64,000 nt of DNA from Treponema sp. (GCA_016286365.1 JAEESN010000001.1:434001-498000), one strand, 5' to 3'. Numbered from the stretch's first letter, positions 1-8,199 are shown. The notes: a model not told the origin generated them from the sequence alone. A program made the numbers and translations.

Positions 1-574
1 TTCTTGGGGAATTATTATGAATTGCTCTTGCAACAAGCTCTTTTCCTACTCCGCTTTCGCCTGTAATCAAAACGCTTGCCTTTGTAGGTGCGGCCTTATC
101 TATCATGTTTCGAACTTTATTGAGCTCTACAGATTTACCAATCATCTGATCAGTTTTTACAGCATTCTTAAGCTTATCCTGAAGTTCGTTTATCTTTAAT
201 TCCTGGAGTCTGCCTTTAAGGGCATTTTTTACAACAATGTTTAAGTGGTCTAGATCAAGAGGTTTTGTAAGAAAATCAAAAGCACCTTCTTTAATTGCTT
301 TAGTTGCATCATCTATGCTTCCGTGTCCTGTAAGAACGATAATCGGAATACCCGGATACTTTGAAACAACCTGGCGTACAACCTCGTCACCTGTCATTCC
401 ATCCATTCGAAGGTCTGTAATTACAAGATCAATTTTTTCTTTAGAGATTATATCAAGGCCTTCTTTTCCGCTCGCTGTCTGTTTTACTTCGTAGCCTTCG
501 AGTTCAAAATTATCTGCAAGACCGTTTCTTATATTTTCTTCATCATCTATTGTTAAAATCGTAAGTTTTTCCAT
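1..574 (-). CDS. NtrC-family sigma-54-dependent response regulator (3' end cut by window)
   Basis: The gene is read from an ATG at 574 and runs off the left edge, so only about 191 residues are present. The N-terminal receiver domain has the acidic pair IDDEE and a phospho-acceptor Asp in LVITDLRMDG, followed by the TGHGS and FDFLTKPL segments. A linker leads into an AAA+ domain, which is cut just after its Walker A motif GESGVGKE. This order is typical of NtrC/AtoC activators of sigma-54 promoters. The start follows AAGGA by six bases. The sensor kinase gene ends 13 bp upstream, so the two form a cognate two-component pair at the end of the murG operon. The missing 3' part should hold the rest of the AAA+ domain and a DNA-binding domain. 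Confidence 0.92.
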   Translation of the reverse strand, partial: MEKLTILTIDDEENIRNGLADNFELEGYEVKQTASGKEGLDIISKEKIDLVITDLRMDGMTGDEVVRQVVSKYPGIPIIVLTGHGSIDDATKAIKEGAFDFLTKPLDLDHLNIVVKNALKGRLQELKINELQDKLKNAVKTDQMIGKSVELNKVRNMIDKAAPTKASVLITGESGVGKELVARAIHNNSPR

Positions 575-587
575 ACAGATTCCTTTT

Positions 588-1793
588 TTATTCTGTTTCC
601 GATGTCAAAAGTTTTTTATCTTTCTGAGGCAGAGGAAAGATGAGTGTAAATTTAGTTCCAGCATCTTTTTCTGAATCAACAACAATTTCGCCCGAAAATT
701 CTTTAATGATTTTATAAACCATAGTCATCCCAAGCCCTGTGCCGTTTGCCTTAGTAGTATAATAAGGTTCAAAAATTTTAGAAAGAGTTTCGCTGTCCAT
801 CCCGCAGCCGTTGTCGCTTGTTTCTATGATATATTTATTTTCTTTTATATAACAGCGGATTTTAAAAAGTCCGTCATCCTTTCTATATGATTTAATTGCA
901 GCAAGCGAATTCTGTGCAAGATTCATAATTACATCGCGGAGCAGTTTTTCGTCCAGGAGGATTTTTTTATTTAGTCCTGAATTATTAAACTCAATGTTTA
1001 CGCCTGAGCGGTTGAATTCCGGAGTGATGAATTCCACAGTATTTAAGATGATGTCTTCCGGATTTTTTAATTCTAACGTTGCTTTTACAGGTCTTACTGC
1101 AAGAAGAAAATCCATTACAAGCTTATTAAGATGTTCAATCTCTTCGTTTACGACATCTATGTGATCTTCTACAAATTTTTTCTCGGGTAATTTATCCTGA
1201 TTTTCGCGTGCTTTTTTAAGTGCTTTTTGAATCAGCTGGATATGAATGCTTATTGCTCCAAGAGGATTTTTGATTTCGTGGGCCATTCCGGCAGCAAGAT
1301 TTGTAAGATTAGCCATGTTTTCCATTCTGTGAAGCATTACTTCCTGATTTTTATTTTCTGTAACATCCATCACAAGGAAAATTCTTCCGGAAAGTTTACC
1401 GTCATGCATTAAAGGAGTCATCGTAATTGTTAAAAATCTGATTGTTCCACCGGATGTAGTTGTTGTAAATTCTTCGGAGCAGTTTGTGATTTCTTTTTCC
1501 TTGCAGTTTTTAAAAAATTGAGCTATATCAGGGTCATCTAAGATTTCCCAGATTGGTACGGAAGAAGCTTTTATATCATCCGTTCTGATGTTGAACGGAA
1601 GGCGGCTTTCTACAAGCGTGTTTGTCTGCTGAAGGATAAAATTATTGTCTACGATTAAAAGTCCTGCAGAAACAGATTCTAAAATTGAGTAAAGATTTCC
1701 GTTTTCTTCCATCATGTCGTCTAAAAGAGAACGGAGCTGTTCAACAGAAAGTTTATCTGCCTTTTGGGAAACTCTTTTTACATATCCGCGCAT
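588..1793 (-). CDS. PAS-domain sensor histidine kinase (NtrB/AtoS type)
   Basis: 401 aa with no obvious membrane segment, so probably a cytoplasmic sensor. A PAS-like domain occupies about residues 30-150. It is followed by the HisKA H-box AHEIKNPLG with the phosphorylated His, then a HATPase domain with an N-box (NLAQNSLAA), DNGCGMD and the G2 box GTGLGM. It should autophosphorylate and pass phosphate to the adjacent NtrC-type regulator. The 5' end overlaps the end of holB by 16 bp, so it is probably translationally coupled to the murG-cvpA-holB genes. The signal is unknown. The pairing resembles two-component systems that control sigma-54 flagellar or metabolic genes, but no target is visible here. 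Confidence 0.9.
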   Translation of the reverse strand: MRGYVKRVSQKADKLSVEQLRSLLDDMMEENGNLYSILESVSAGLLIVDNNFILQQTNTLVESRLPFNIRTDDIKASSVPIWEILDDPDIAQFFKNCKEKEITNCSEEFTTTTSGGTIRFLTITMTPLMHDGKLSGRIFLVMDVTENKNQEVMLHRMENMANLTNLAAGMAHEIKNPLGAISIHIQLIQKALKKARENQDKLPEKKFVEDHIDVVNEEIEHLNKLVMDFLLAVRPVKATLELKNPEDIILNTVEFITPEFNRSGVNIEFNNSGLNKKILLDEKLLRDVIMNLAQNSLAAIKSYRKDDGLFKIRCYIKENKYIIETSDNGCGMDSETLSKIFEPYYTTKANGTGLGMTMVYKIIKEFSGEIVVDSEKDAGTKFTLIFPLPQKDKKLLTSETE

Positions 1794-3004
1794 AATATTT
1801 TTCCGTATGTAATATTTATTTTACTTATATCACGCACAAGAATCTCTAAAGCTGCGGTTACAGAAAGATTATATAAAGTAACATTTTCCCAAGCATTCTG
1901 AATAACCTTTACAGTCTGTGCCGAAGCTTCGCATCCTGCCTGATTGTTTAAAATTTTCTTCTGCTGAGCCAATATATGTGTCAAAAAGATTTTTAATTCA
2001 ATCCTTGGTTCAAAGTTACCGCACTCTTTTACAAAAGATGCAGTTTCGGGGATGGAACCGTGAATTATCATATTATAAAACTTTTCTGATTCTTCTTTGA
2101 GCTTTGAAGATGCAACCGGTAAAAATGTTTGAAGATATTCCTGAATTTCCCCGTTGAAATATTCATTATGAAAAACAAGTTTTATTACTTTTGCCTGAGA
2201 TTCCAGATCCCTTGTTACAAAATTATATGGACGAACACGCGAAAGAATAGTTTCCATGATTGCATTTTTATTAGAAGTTAAAAGAATAAAGATGCAATCC
2301 TCAGGCGGTTCTTCAAGAATTTTCAAAAGTGCATTTCTTACACTGTTCTGCATTCTGTCTGCATTTTCTATGATTATTGTCTTTTTCCCTTCTTCTGATT
2401 TTATGTGCGCCCACTCTTCCATATTCCTTATCTGATTGATTGGAATGGAATCGTAAAGAAAATCACTTTCGAGTTTAAAAGAAAGCTTTTCTAGATTTTC
2501 TGTAATTTTCACACTTTCATCAAAAGGAGGAAGTTCTCGTGGAAAATCTAAAAGTTCAAGACTATCATTTATTTCTTCAAGAACAGAACCGATTTTATTT
2601 ATATTGCTGTCTCCAGAAAGTAAAATTCCGCTGAACCTCATCGTAAGCTTTCTGATGCTTCTTAAAAATAAATAACGTGCGGCATTAAGGTATTTTGCAT
2701 TATCACGAAAAGCTCGCACAAAACAGTCTTTTGCAGCAGAGATTTCGAGAGAACAGTCTCTTGGACCGAGTAACAAAACATTCGAACAGATTAAAGATTT
2801 ATGACGAAGACACGACGGACATTCACAGGTCCATAATCCCCTTTTTCTTCCGGTACACGAAAAAACTCTTGCCGTTTCTAAAGCAGCAGAAAGTTTGCCG
2901 CTTGCTTCGTTACCACAATACATAACTGTACGCGGAAATCTGTTATTTTTTATATCCTGAGAAATCAATTGAACTGCATTCTGATTTACTAAATTTTCAA
3001 ACAT
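1778..3004 (-). CDS. holB: DNA polymerase III delta' subunit (clamp-loader component)
   Basis: 408 aa. An N-terminal AAA+ module contains a P-loop-like GNEASGKLS and a Cys-rich zinc module (a Cys in RVFSC, then CECPSC and a later Cys). About 100 residues are inserted before the segment ENADRMQNSVRNALLKILEEPP and the sensor region LTSNKNAIMETILSRVR, which is diagnostic of the DnaX/HolB family. The protein is part of the clamp loader that places the beta clamp on DNA. It is longer than the roughly 330 aa of many HolB proteins because of the insert. The start codon overlaps the cvpA stop (TGATG) and the 3' end overlaps the sensor kinase gene. Confidence 0.85.
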   Translation of the reverse strand: MFENLVNQNAVQLISQDIKNNRFPRTVMYCGNEASGKLSAALETARVFSCTGRKRGLWTCECPSCLRHKSLICSNVLLLGPRDCSLEISAAKDCFVRAFRDNAKYLNAARYLFLRSIRKLTMRFSGILLSGDSNINKIGSVLEEINDSLELLDFPRELPPFDESVKITENLEKLSFKLESDFLYDSIPINQIRNMEEWAHIKSEEGKKTIIIENADRMQNSVRNALLKILEEPPEDCIFILLTSNKNAIMETILSRVRPYNFVTRDLESQAKVIKLVFHNEYFNGEIQEYLQTFLPVASSKLKEESEKFYNMIIHGSIPETASFVKECGNFEPRIELKIFLTHILAQQKKILNNQAGCEASAQTVKVIQNAWENVTLYNLSVTAALEILVRDISKINITYGKILCADM

Positions 3005-3483
3005 CAGGCAATGGTCCCCGGAATTAATTTTTTATTTGTGCCAAGAAGCGGTGCTAAAAGATTAAAGAAAAAACTGTTTCCGAACATAGCTTCTGTAGGG
3101 AAAAACGGCTGTATACTTAATAATACAATTATGAGCATTACAACAGCAAGCCCTTCGATTATGCCAAAGAAAAATCCAAGAGCCTTATCTAATCCACCCA
3201 TAATTTCTGTATCAAAGGCGTTATGAATGATTGTCTTAATAATCTGGAGAATTAAAAAAACGACCATAAAAATTAAAAGAAAAGCGCAGATAGTTCTTAA
3301 TGTTTCGCTTTTTACAAATCCTTCCAGAAATGGACTTAATTTTTTACAAAAGATAGCACCAAATACAATTCCCAAAATCCACGAAGCTTTATTAAAGATT
3401 TCTTTTACAAATCCTTTTGCAGTTGCGATTATCGAAAAAACTAAAATTATAAGAATAAAAATAATATCGATTACATTAAACAT
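3004..3483 (-). CDS. cvpA: CvpA family membrane protein
   Basis: About 159 aa with four hydrophobic segments, beginning FNVIDIIFILIILVFS, with the family-typical KGFVKEIF after the first helix and a conserved Gly-rich second helix. CvpA proteins are inner-membrane proteins linked to colicin V production and envelope stress; their molecular role is unsettled. I chose the ATG at 3483, which overlaps the murG stop by a few bases and begins at the family's usual N-terminus. An in-frame ATG at 3504 would add seven polar residues and lengthen the overlap. The stop overlaps the holB start by one base. Confidence 0.85.
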   Translation of the reverse strand: MFNVIDIIFILIILVFSIIATAKGFVKEIFNKASWILGIVFGAIFCKKLSPFLEGFVKSETLRTICAFLLIFMVVFLILQIIKTIIHNAFDTEIMGGLDKALGFFFGIIEGLAVVMLIIVLLSIQPFFPTEAMFGNSFFFNLLAPLLGTNKKLIPGTIA

Positions 3484-4648
3484 TTTTCTGTCCCGTAAGC
3501 TCATTGAATAAGTTTTCTGCTATTACTTCTACACTTTTTTTACTGCCAGTCATTTTTTTAATTTTATCTGAATACTGTTTTCGTGTTTTTGAATCAAGCA
3601 TTGTTGTAAGTGCTTTCTGTAAATTTTTTGAATTTGCATCCTGACCAAGTAATACGATTGCAGCTTTTTTATTCTCGAAGAATTTTGCATTATCTACCTG
3701 ATCTCCTCTTGTTCCGCTTCCGCACAAAGGAATCAAAACCATAGGTTTTAATAAAACTGCCGCTTCCCAGATTGAGTTTGCCCCTGCACGAGAAAGAATT
3801 ACATCGGCACATGCTACAACAGAAGGCATTTCTGAATAGATGAAAGGATAAGGCTTATAGTCTTCCCCATATTTCTGTTTTAACTGTTTTTCTGTATCCG
3901 CATTATTATTTACAAGACCAGTCTGATGTACAACGATATAATTTTTGCAAAGCCAGTCAAGATTTTCTGATACAAGATCATTAATCTGTTTTGCTCCGCT
4001 GCTTCCACCAAGAACTAAGAGAACAGGCTTTTTAGCTTTTTTAATTCCAAGAAACACAAGCCCATCTTTTGGATTTACGTTATAAAAAACAGGGCGCACA
4101 GGATTTCCTGTAACTACGACCTTTTTCTGTTCGACTGGCGAAAGGCTTTTTTTAGTTTCTTCATAGGAAAGAAAAATATTTTTGGCATTTTTAAAATTGA
4201 GTCTGTTTGCAAGACCGATTGTAAAATCACATTCGTGAGTGAATAAAGGAATTTTAAGACGACTGGCTGCAAAGCACGGAGGAACGCTTACAAATCCACC
4301 TTTGGAAAAAAGAAGAGCAGGTTTTAATTTTCGTAATACCCTTCTTGCAGAAAAGTATCCACCTATGATTCTGAAAATATCTGTGAAGTTTCTAAGAGAA
4401 AAATAACGTCTTAGCTTTCCCGAAGGAATACCGTAAAACTTATCGATTAAAGGATTTCCGTTTGAATCGAGTGATGCCTGGACAATTTTTTTATCCATGC
4501 CGGTTGAACAGCCAATCCAGTAAATCTTTAATTCAATATTATTTTTTTTAGCAAGAGTTTTAAGTTCATCTGCAACAGCAAGGCCCGGATAAATATGTCC
4601 TCCGGTTCCGCCGCCAGTAAAAGCAATAACGTTTTGATTCAACTTCAT
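3476..4648 (-). CDS. murG: UDP-N-acetylglucosamine--N-acetylmuramyl-(pentapeptide) pyrophosphoryl-undecaprenol N-acetylglucosamine transferase
   Basis: 390 aa GT28 glycosyltransferase that adds GlcNAc to lipid I to make lipid II on the inner face of the cytoplasmic membrane. The N-terminal GGGTGGHIYPGLA loop (residues about 12-24), the second glycine loop GGSSGAKQIN and the donor-site segment SRAGANSIWEAA are all present, and the length is normal. It is the first gene of an overlapping unit with cvpA, holB and the two-component pair. No Shine-Dalgarno is visible. A TTGAAT-16-TAAAAT promoter ends six bases before the ATG, so the mRNA may be leaderless. Confidence 0.95.
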   Translation of the reverse strand: MKLNQNVIAFTGGGTGGHIYPGLAVADELKTLAKKNNIELKIYWIGCSTGMDKKIVQASLDSNGNPLIDKFYGIPSGKLRRYFSLRNFTDIFRIIGGYFSARRVLRKLKPALLFSKGGFVSVPPCFAASRLKIPLFTHECDFTIGLANRLNFKNAKNIFLSYEETKKSLSPVEQKKVVVTGNPVRPVFYNVNPKDGLVFLGIKKAKKPVLLVLGGSSGAKQINDLVSENLDWLCKNYIVVHQTGLVNNNADTEKQLKQKYGEDYKPYPFIYSEMPSVVACADVILSRAGANSIWEAAVLLKPMVLIPLCGSGTRGDQVDNAKFFENKKAAIVLLGQDANSKNLQKALTTMLDSKTRKQYSDKIKKMTGSKKSVEVIAENLFNELTGQKNV

Positions 4649-4654
4649 TCTTAT

Positions 4655-4682
4655 ATTTTACTATATTGTAAATTAAATTCAA
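4655..4682 (-). promoter_or_regulatory. Putative murG promoter, leaderless geometry
   Basis: On the minus strand, -35 TTGAAT (4677-4682), a 16-bp spacer and -10 TAAAAT (4655-4660). Only six bases (ATAAGA) separate the -10 from the murG ATG, so transcription should begin at or beside the start codon. Confidence 0.5.
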
Positions 4683-4752
4683 ATAGGATTTAAACCTAGA
4701 TTTTAAAAAGAAAAAAATATTCAGAAATTCTTTGATTTTTCATTTTAAGTTA

Positions 4753-4781
4753 TTGACACAAATCACGTTTTTTTATATAGT
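4753..4781 (+). promoter_or_regulatory. tRNA-Phe promoter
   Basis: -35 TTGACA (4753-4758), 17-bp spacer, -10 TATAGT (4776-4781), ending 13 bp before the mature tRNA 5' end. A near-consensus vegetative promoter. Confidence 0.8.
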
Positions 4782-4794
4782 AATTCTTACATAC

Positions 4795-4867
4795 GCCGCA
4801 GTAGCTCAGTTGGTAGAGCGCCGGACTGAAAATCCGTATGTCGTTGGTTCGATTCCAACCTGTGGCA
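4795..4867 (+). tRNA. tRNA-Phe (GAA)
   Basis: 73 nt cloverleaf. Acceptor arms GCCGCAG/CTGTGGC pair with one G-U; D arm GCTC/GAGC; anticodon loop CTGAAAA gives anticodon GAA; T arm GTTGG-TTCGATT-CCAAC; discriminator A. The 3' CCA is not encoded. The first pair of the anticodon stem (C27-U43) is a mismatch. The gene has its own promoter and terminator. Confidence 0.95.
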
Positions 4868-4869
4868 TA

Positions 4870-4902
4870 AAAAACTTCCAGTTTTCGCTGGAAGTTTTTT
4901 TT
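4870..4902 (+). terminator. Intrinsic terminator of tRNA-Phe
   Basis: Inverted repeat AACTTCCAG / CTGGAAGTT around a short T-rich loop, followed by a run of Ts, starting just after the tRNA 3' end. The A-run on its left could also let it work on the other strand. Confidence 0.85.
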
Positions 4903-4932
4903 ATTTAAATTTAAATCTTGCTGATTGCCGTT

Positions 4933-5013
4933 AAAAAAAAACAGTCCGCGGTCCCTACGCCATCTTTCGATGAACCACCTGGTAAACAGGCGAGAAGGAA
5001 TCCCGCGGCTCTC
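4933..5013 (-). ncRNA. Unidentified structured small RNA next to the HEPN gene
   Basis: About 81 nt, read leftward from a strong promoter. Predicted fold by eye: closing stem CCGCGG (5003-5008) with CCGCGG (4946-4951); a second stem TTCC/GGGA; CGCC (4989-4992) with GGCG (4958-4961); and a GAAA tetraloop hairpin at 4961-4972. The closing stem is followed within four bases by nine Ts (4933-4941), an intrinsic terminator. No ORF with a ribosome site lies inside. A short CTGTTTACCAGGT match to bacterial 4.5S RNA is present, but the invariant SRP domain IV (GGAAG...AGCAG) is absent, so I do not call it SRP RNA. Its position beside an Abi/HEPN gene suggests an RNA antitoxin; this is inference. Confidence 0.65.
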
Positions 5014-5019
5014 ATAATC

Positions 5020-5048
5020 AATATACTATGGAAATTTTCAAAAATCAA
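5020..5048 (-). promoter_or_regulatory. Promoter of the small RNA
   Basis: Minus strand: -35 TTGATT (5043-5048), exactly 17 bp, -10 TATATT (5020-5025). The predicted start at about 5012-5013 is immediately before the structured RNA. It overlaps the opposing promoter of the HEPN gene. Confidence 0.7.
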
Positions 5049-5057
5049 GTATATATT
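5029..5057 (+). promoter_or_regulatory. Putative HEPN-gene promoter, overlapping and opposed to the small-RNA promoter
   Basis: Plus strand: TGGAAA (5029-5034), 17 bp, TATATT (5052-5057), then six bases before the ATG at 5064. No Shine-Dalgarno is present, so the transcript is probably leaderless. The match to -35 is moderate (4 of 6). Confidence 0.45.
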
Positions 5058-5063
5058 TAAAAT

Positions 5064-5657
5064 ATGAATTCAAAACAAAAAATTGAATTACAAAAATATT
5101 TCTCCAGACAAAGGCTTGAATCTTATCTTCCTAATAAATCTGTTTCTAAACAATTTCAACTATATAGAAAGAATATTAAACTTTGTAAAATGTTTTATAC
5201 CAAATTACATTATTTCGAAATTATCTTACGAAATGCTATAGACTCAGTTTTAACTACTTATGTAAATGGAGCTGATTGGATAAATATCCTTCCATTAGAT
5301 AAAGATAGTCTACATAAAATTACAGAAGTTAAAAATAGACTCTCAAAACAAAACAAACAAATAACTCACGATAGAATTATCTCAGAACTTACTTTAGGCT
5401 TTTGGACAACACTCTTCTCTAAACGTTATACACAATGTAAATTTCAAAGTTTTCTTGTTAAAAGAGTTTTCAAAGATTGCCCAAAAAAACAAAGGAATAT
5501 TAAAAATATTCAGATTTATATTAATGATATAAGAGACCTTAGAAACAGAGTCTGTCATTATGAAAAAATTATTCATTTTTCTGATATAAACCAAAAATAT
5601 AAAAACATCCAGATCTGTATCTCCTGGATTTCTAAAGATCTTTGTAAAATAATATAA
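5064..5657 (+). CDS. Abi-like HEPN-domain protein (putative RNase toxin)
   Basis: 197 aa, basic and Lys/Asn/Ile-rich. It carries the family signature of small Abi-type proteins: YRKNIKL, a helix ending FEIILRNAID, ELTLGFWTTLF, and near the C-terminus IRDLRNRVCHYE, which is the HEPN RNase motif R-x4-H (Arg160 to His165, RNxxxH). HEPN proteins of this kind cleave RNA and serve in abortive infection or toxin-antitoxin systems. The gene is more AT-rich than its neighbours, with heavy use of AAA and ATA, which suggests transfer. It lies between tRNA-Phe and an ankyrin gene, with a structured small RNA read divergently from an overlapping promoter. No protein antitoxin is nearby. The start has no ribosome site. 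Confidence 0.8.
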   Translation: MNSKQKIELQKYFSRQRLESYLPNKSVSKQFQLYRKNIKLCKMFYTKLHYFEIILRNAIDSVLTTYVNGADWINILPLDKDSLHKITEVKNRLSKQNKQITHDRIISELTLGFWTTLFSKRYTQCKFQSFLVKRVFKDCPKKQRNIKNIQIYINDIRDLRNRVCHYEKIIHFSDINQKYKNIQICISWISKDLCKII

Positions 5658-5691
5658 ACATAGATACTCAAATTAATATTCTTTTTTTTTC

Positions 5692-5720
5692 TTGTTTTAT
5701 CCCCTTATTACATTTATAAT
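5692..5720 (+). promoter_or_regulatory. Promoter of the ankyrin gene, leaderless geometry
   Basis: TTGTTT (5692-5697), 17 bp, TATAAT (5715-5720); the ATG follows six bases later at 5727 and no Shine-Dalgarno exists. Confidence 0.6.
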
Positions 5721-5726
5721 TATTGT

Positions 5727-6632
5727 ATGAACTTCCTGGTGATTTCTGATGATGATGAATTTAAGGCGCAGGTTTCGGGTGTTATAAGGGAAAAGGAAAA
5801 TTCGGCAAAGATTTTTCTCTGCGATTTTGAATTAAAAAATCTTAAGAAAGAAAAAAAACATGTTGATGATCTTTCTCTTCTTGTAATCTACTCAAAAAAT
5901 TCTGTTGATTTATCTGACAAACTTCTTCCAATCGCTATGATTTCTGCACACGCTTCTGCAAAAGAAGTTCTTGTCCTGACAGACATTAAAGAAATATCTG
6001 ATTCAAACCTTTTTTCTAAAGATTCAATCATCTATCTTTCCAAAAAACAGGAAATGATTTCTTACATCAAAAAACAGTATCATGATATTTTTGATGCAAA
6101 TACCAAACGCCTTGCAAAGAAAAAGCTTTTGAACAAAGGAATTCCATTTACTCCAGACTGCTTTGGAACTTATATCGCAAAAAATAAATCACAAATCTGC
6201 AATCTCTTTTTACAGGGTGGTATAGATATTAATTCTCGTGACGAAAACGGAACCCCAATGCTCAATATTGCTGTCAGAAACGATAACGAAGCTTTTGTCC
6301 AGAAACTGATCGACCTTGGAGCAGACATAAACATTGTTTCCGAAGATCGTGGCTACACTCCTGTAATGGATGCTGTCTGGCGAGGGAACCTTGATATCAC
6401 AAAACTTTTAGTAAATAAAGGTGCTGAATTAAATACCATAAATAAAGAAGGTCAGACAAATCTTGTTTTAGCAGTTGGAGCCGACAAAGTAGATATTGTA
6501 AAGATTCTTGCAAAACACGGAGCCGACCCGGATATTAAAGACTGGATGGGAATGTCCGCCTACGGATACGCAACCTTATTCAGAAAGGATAATATCATCA
6601 AAATATTAAAACCTTATCACAAGGAAAATTAA
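5727..6632 (+). CDS. Pseudo-receiver/ankyrin-repeat protein
   Basis: 301 aa, cytoplasmic (no signal peptide). Residues 1-120 look like a degenerate receiver domain: a first strand FLVISDDDEF with acidic residues, a strand SLLVIYSKN where the phospho-Asp should be but is not, LVLTD, and a Lys in IYLSKK. Residues about 145-300 hold four to five ankyrin repeats of the form GADINI...GYTPVMDAVWRGNLDITKLLVNKGAE. The protein probably acts as a binding scaffold; the receiver is unlikely to be phosphorylated. It appears to be a single-gene unit with its own promoter. A second ankyrin protein lies at 12083-13066 but has a different N-terminus. Confidence 0.8.
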   Translation: MNFLVISDDDEFKAQVSGVIREKENSAKIFLCDFELKNLKKEKKHVDDLSLLVIYSKNSVDLSDKLLPIAMISAHASAKEVLVLTDIKEISDSNLFSKDSIIYLSKKQEMISYIKKQYHDIFDANTKRLAKKKLLNKGIPFTPDCFGTYIAKNKSQICNLFLQGGIDINSRDENGTPMLNIAVRNDNEAFVQKLIDLGADINIVSEDRGYTPVMDAVWRGNLDITKLLVNKGAELNTINKEGQTNLVLAVGADKVDIVKILAKHGADPDIKDWMGMSAYGYATLFRKDNIIKILKPYHKEN

Positions 6633-6710
6633 AAACTCCGTGAACGCATAAAACTTGCGCTCGCAGAATGCATATTTATAATACATGTTTATTCAAAATC
6701 AATCCTAAAA

Positions 6711-6752
6711 TAAAAAAAGCCCTGAGTGATTGATGGTTATCACTCAGGACTA
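6711..6752 (-). terminator. Intrinsic terminator after flgE
   Basis: Minus strand: AGTCCTGAGTGAT and ATCACTCAGGGCT form a 13-bp stem with an 8-nt loop, then a T-rich tail. It ends the flbB-fliK-flgD-flgE unit. Confidence 0.9.
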
Positions 6753-6781
6753 AAAATTTCTTTTTATATCTTATCTAAAAC

Positions 6782-8173
6782 TTAGCGTTTAAGACTCAAT
6801 ACTGTTTCAAGTAATGTATCTGATGTTGTGATTGTCTTTGCGTTAGACTGGAATCCACGCTGTGTAACAATCATATCTACCATCTGTTCAGAAAGGTCAA
6901 CGTTTGACATTTCCAAAGTACCTGCCATAAGGCTACCCTTACCCTGTGTTCCAGAAGCACCAATGTTAGCCATACCAGAGTTGTTAGATTCAACGAATGT
7001 GTTATCACCAGCTTTTTCAAGACCGCGGTCGTTAGTGAAAGAAGCCATTGCAATCTGTCCGATTACACGTGTTGTACCGTTGTCATAAACACCAGTGATA
7101 ATACCGCTTGCGTCAATCTTGAAGTTATCAAGGTAACCCATTTTATATCCGTCCTGGAAGAAAGCCTTTGTTGTACTCTTAGATGCTGACTGTGTAATTG
7201 TATCTTCCCAAGCTCCAACTTTTCCAAGATTAAGATTGAATGTCTGTCTTACGATGTTCCCGTCTGCATCTGGATTTGAATCAGGTACGTTATATGAAGC
7301 CTGAAGGAATACATCACCTTCCGGATTAGAAACGTTTCCTGCGCTGTCTACAATAGAAGCAAGAGCACCGTTGTTATCGAAGTTGATGATGAAGTAATTT
7401 TCCATACCGTTTGTATCACCAATACCACAACGAGCCTGTGTGAATTCTGTATCGTTCGGATCTACGTTGATTGTTGCCTGCCACTGGTTAGGATTTCCCG
7501 GTACTCTCTGGAAAGCAATTTCAAGATGATGTACTTTACCGTAGCTGTCGTAGATTTCCTGAGAAGTACGCCATGTTCCTTCTTCGATATCTTTAGGGCT
7601 TGCACCTTCTAAGATTTCTGGAGTATTTTTATCCAGGTTACATCTGTAGTTTACATTGAGGGTTGCTTTTGCAGGGTCTTTAGATCCAACAGGGATTACT
7701 AAGTCTGTGGGAGTAGCAGCTGTAGAAATTACCTGTTCTCCATTAAAGTCCTGAGCCATCCAGCCCTGAACACGCATACCGTTAGCAGGGTTTACAAGTG
7801 TTCCGTTTTTATCAAGACTGAATGCACCGTTTCTTGTATAGAAACTTTCGTCACCGCTCTTTAATACAAAGAAACCATTACCCTGGATAGCGATATCTGT
7901 CTGTACACCGGTTGACTGTAAGTTACCCTGTGTAAAGATATTATCGATGGCAGCGATTGTCATACCAAGACCGATTTCTTTAGGGTTTACACCACCAACT
8001 TCTTCGGTAGGTTTAGCAGCTCCCTGCATCTGCTGGCTTATCATATCCTGGAAGTTTACACGTGCCTTTTTAAAACCAACAGTGTTAACGTTGGCAATGT
8101 TGTTACCAATAACATCCATTCTTGTCTGGTGGTTCTGCAATCCGGAAACGCCGGAATAAAGTGATCTCATCAT
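6782..8173 (-). CDS. flgE: Flagellar hook protein FlgE
   Basis: 463 aa. The N-terminal rod/hook signature [20 protein letters not shown] and [12 protein letters not shown], the FlgE middle segment QGNGFFVL and the C-terminal [13 protein letters not shown]...FQSNAKTI are all present. FlgE polymerises into the periplasmic hook that joins motor to filament. Lys165 (PVGSK) and Cys178 (NYRCN) fall at the numbered positions known from T. denticola to form the self-catalysed lysinoalanine cross-link that stiffens the spirochaete hook. It is the last gene of the flbB-fliK-flgD-flgE block and is followed by a strong terminator, whereas in other spirochaetes flbD-motA-motB usually follow. Confidence 0.97.
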   Translation of the reverse strand: MMRSLYSGVSGLQNHQTRMDVIGNNIANVNTVGFKKARVNFQDMISQQMQGAAKPTEEVGGVNPKEIGLGMTIAAIDNIFTQGNLQSTGVQTDIAIQGNGFFVLKSGDESFYTRNGAFSLDKNGTLVNPANGMRVQGWMAQDFNGEQVISTAATPTDLVIPVGSKDPAKATLNVNYRCNLDKNTPEILEGASPKDIEEGTWRTSQEIYDSYGKVHHLEIAFQRVPGNPNQWQATINVDPNDTEFTQARCGIGDTNGMENYFIINFDNNGALASIVDSAGNVSNPEGDVFLQASYNVPDSNPDADGNIVRQTFNLNLGKVGAWEDTITQSASKSTTKAFFQDGYKMGYLDNFKIDASGIITGVYDNGTTRVIGQIAMASFTNDRGLEKAGDNTFVESNNSGMANIGASGTQGKGSLMAGTLEMSNVDLSEQMVDMIVTQRGFQSNAKTITTSDTLLETVLSLKR

Positions 8174-8199
8174 AAAGCTATTTCTCCTTTCCCTACCCT

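Noticed and set aside
4933..5013. 4.5S (SRP) RNA
   Set aside because: A short CTGTTTACCAGGT stretch matches the E. coli 4.5S RNA, but the nearly invariant domain IV loop (GGAAG followed by AGCAG) is absent and the fold is a different multi-stem structure.
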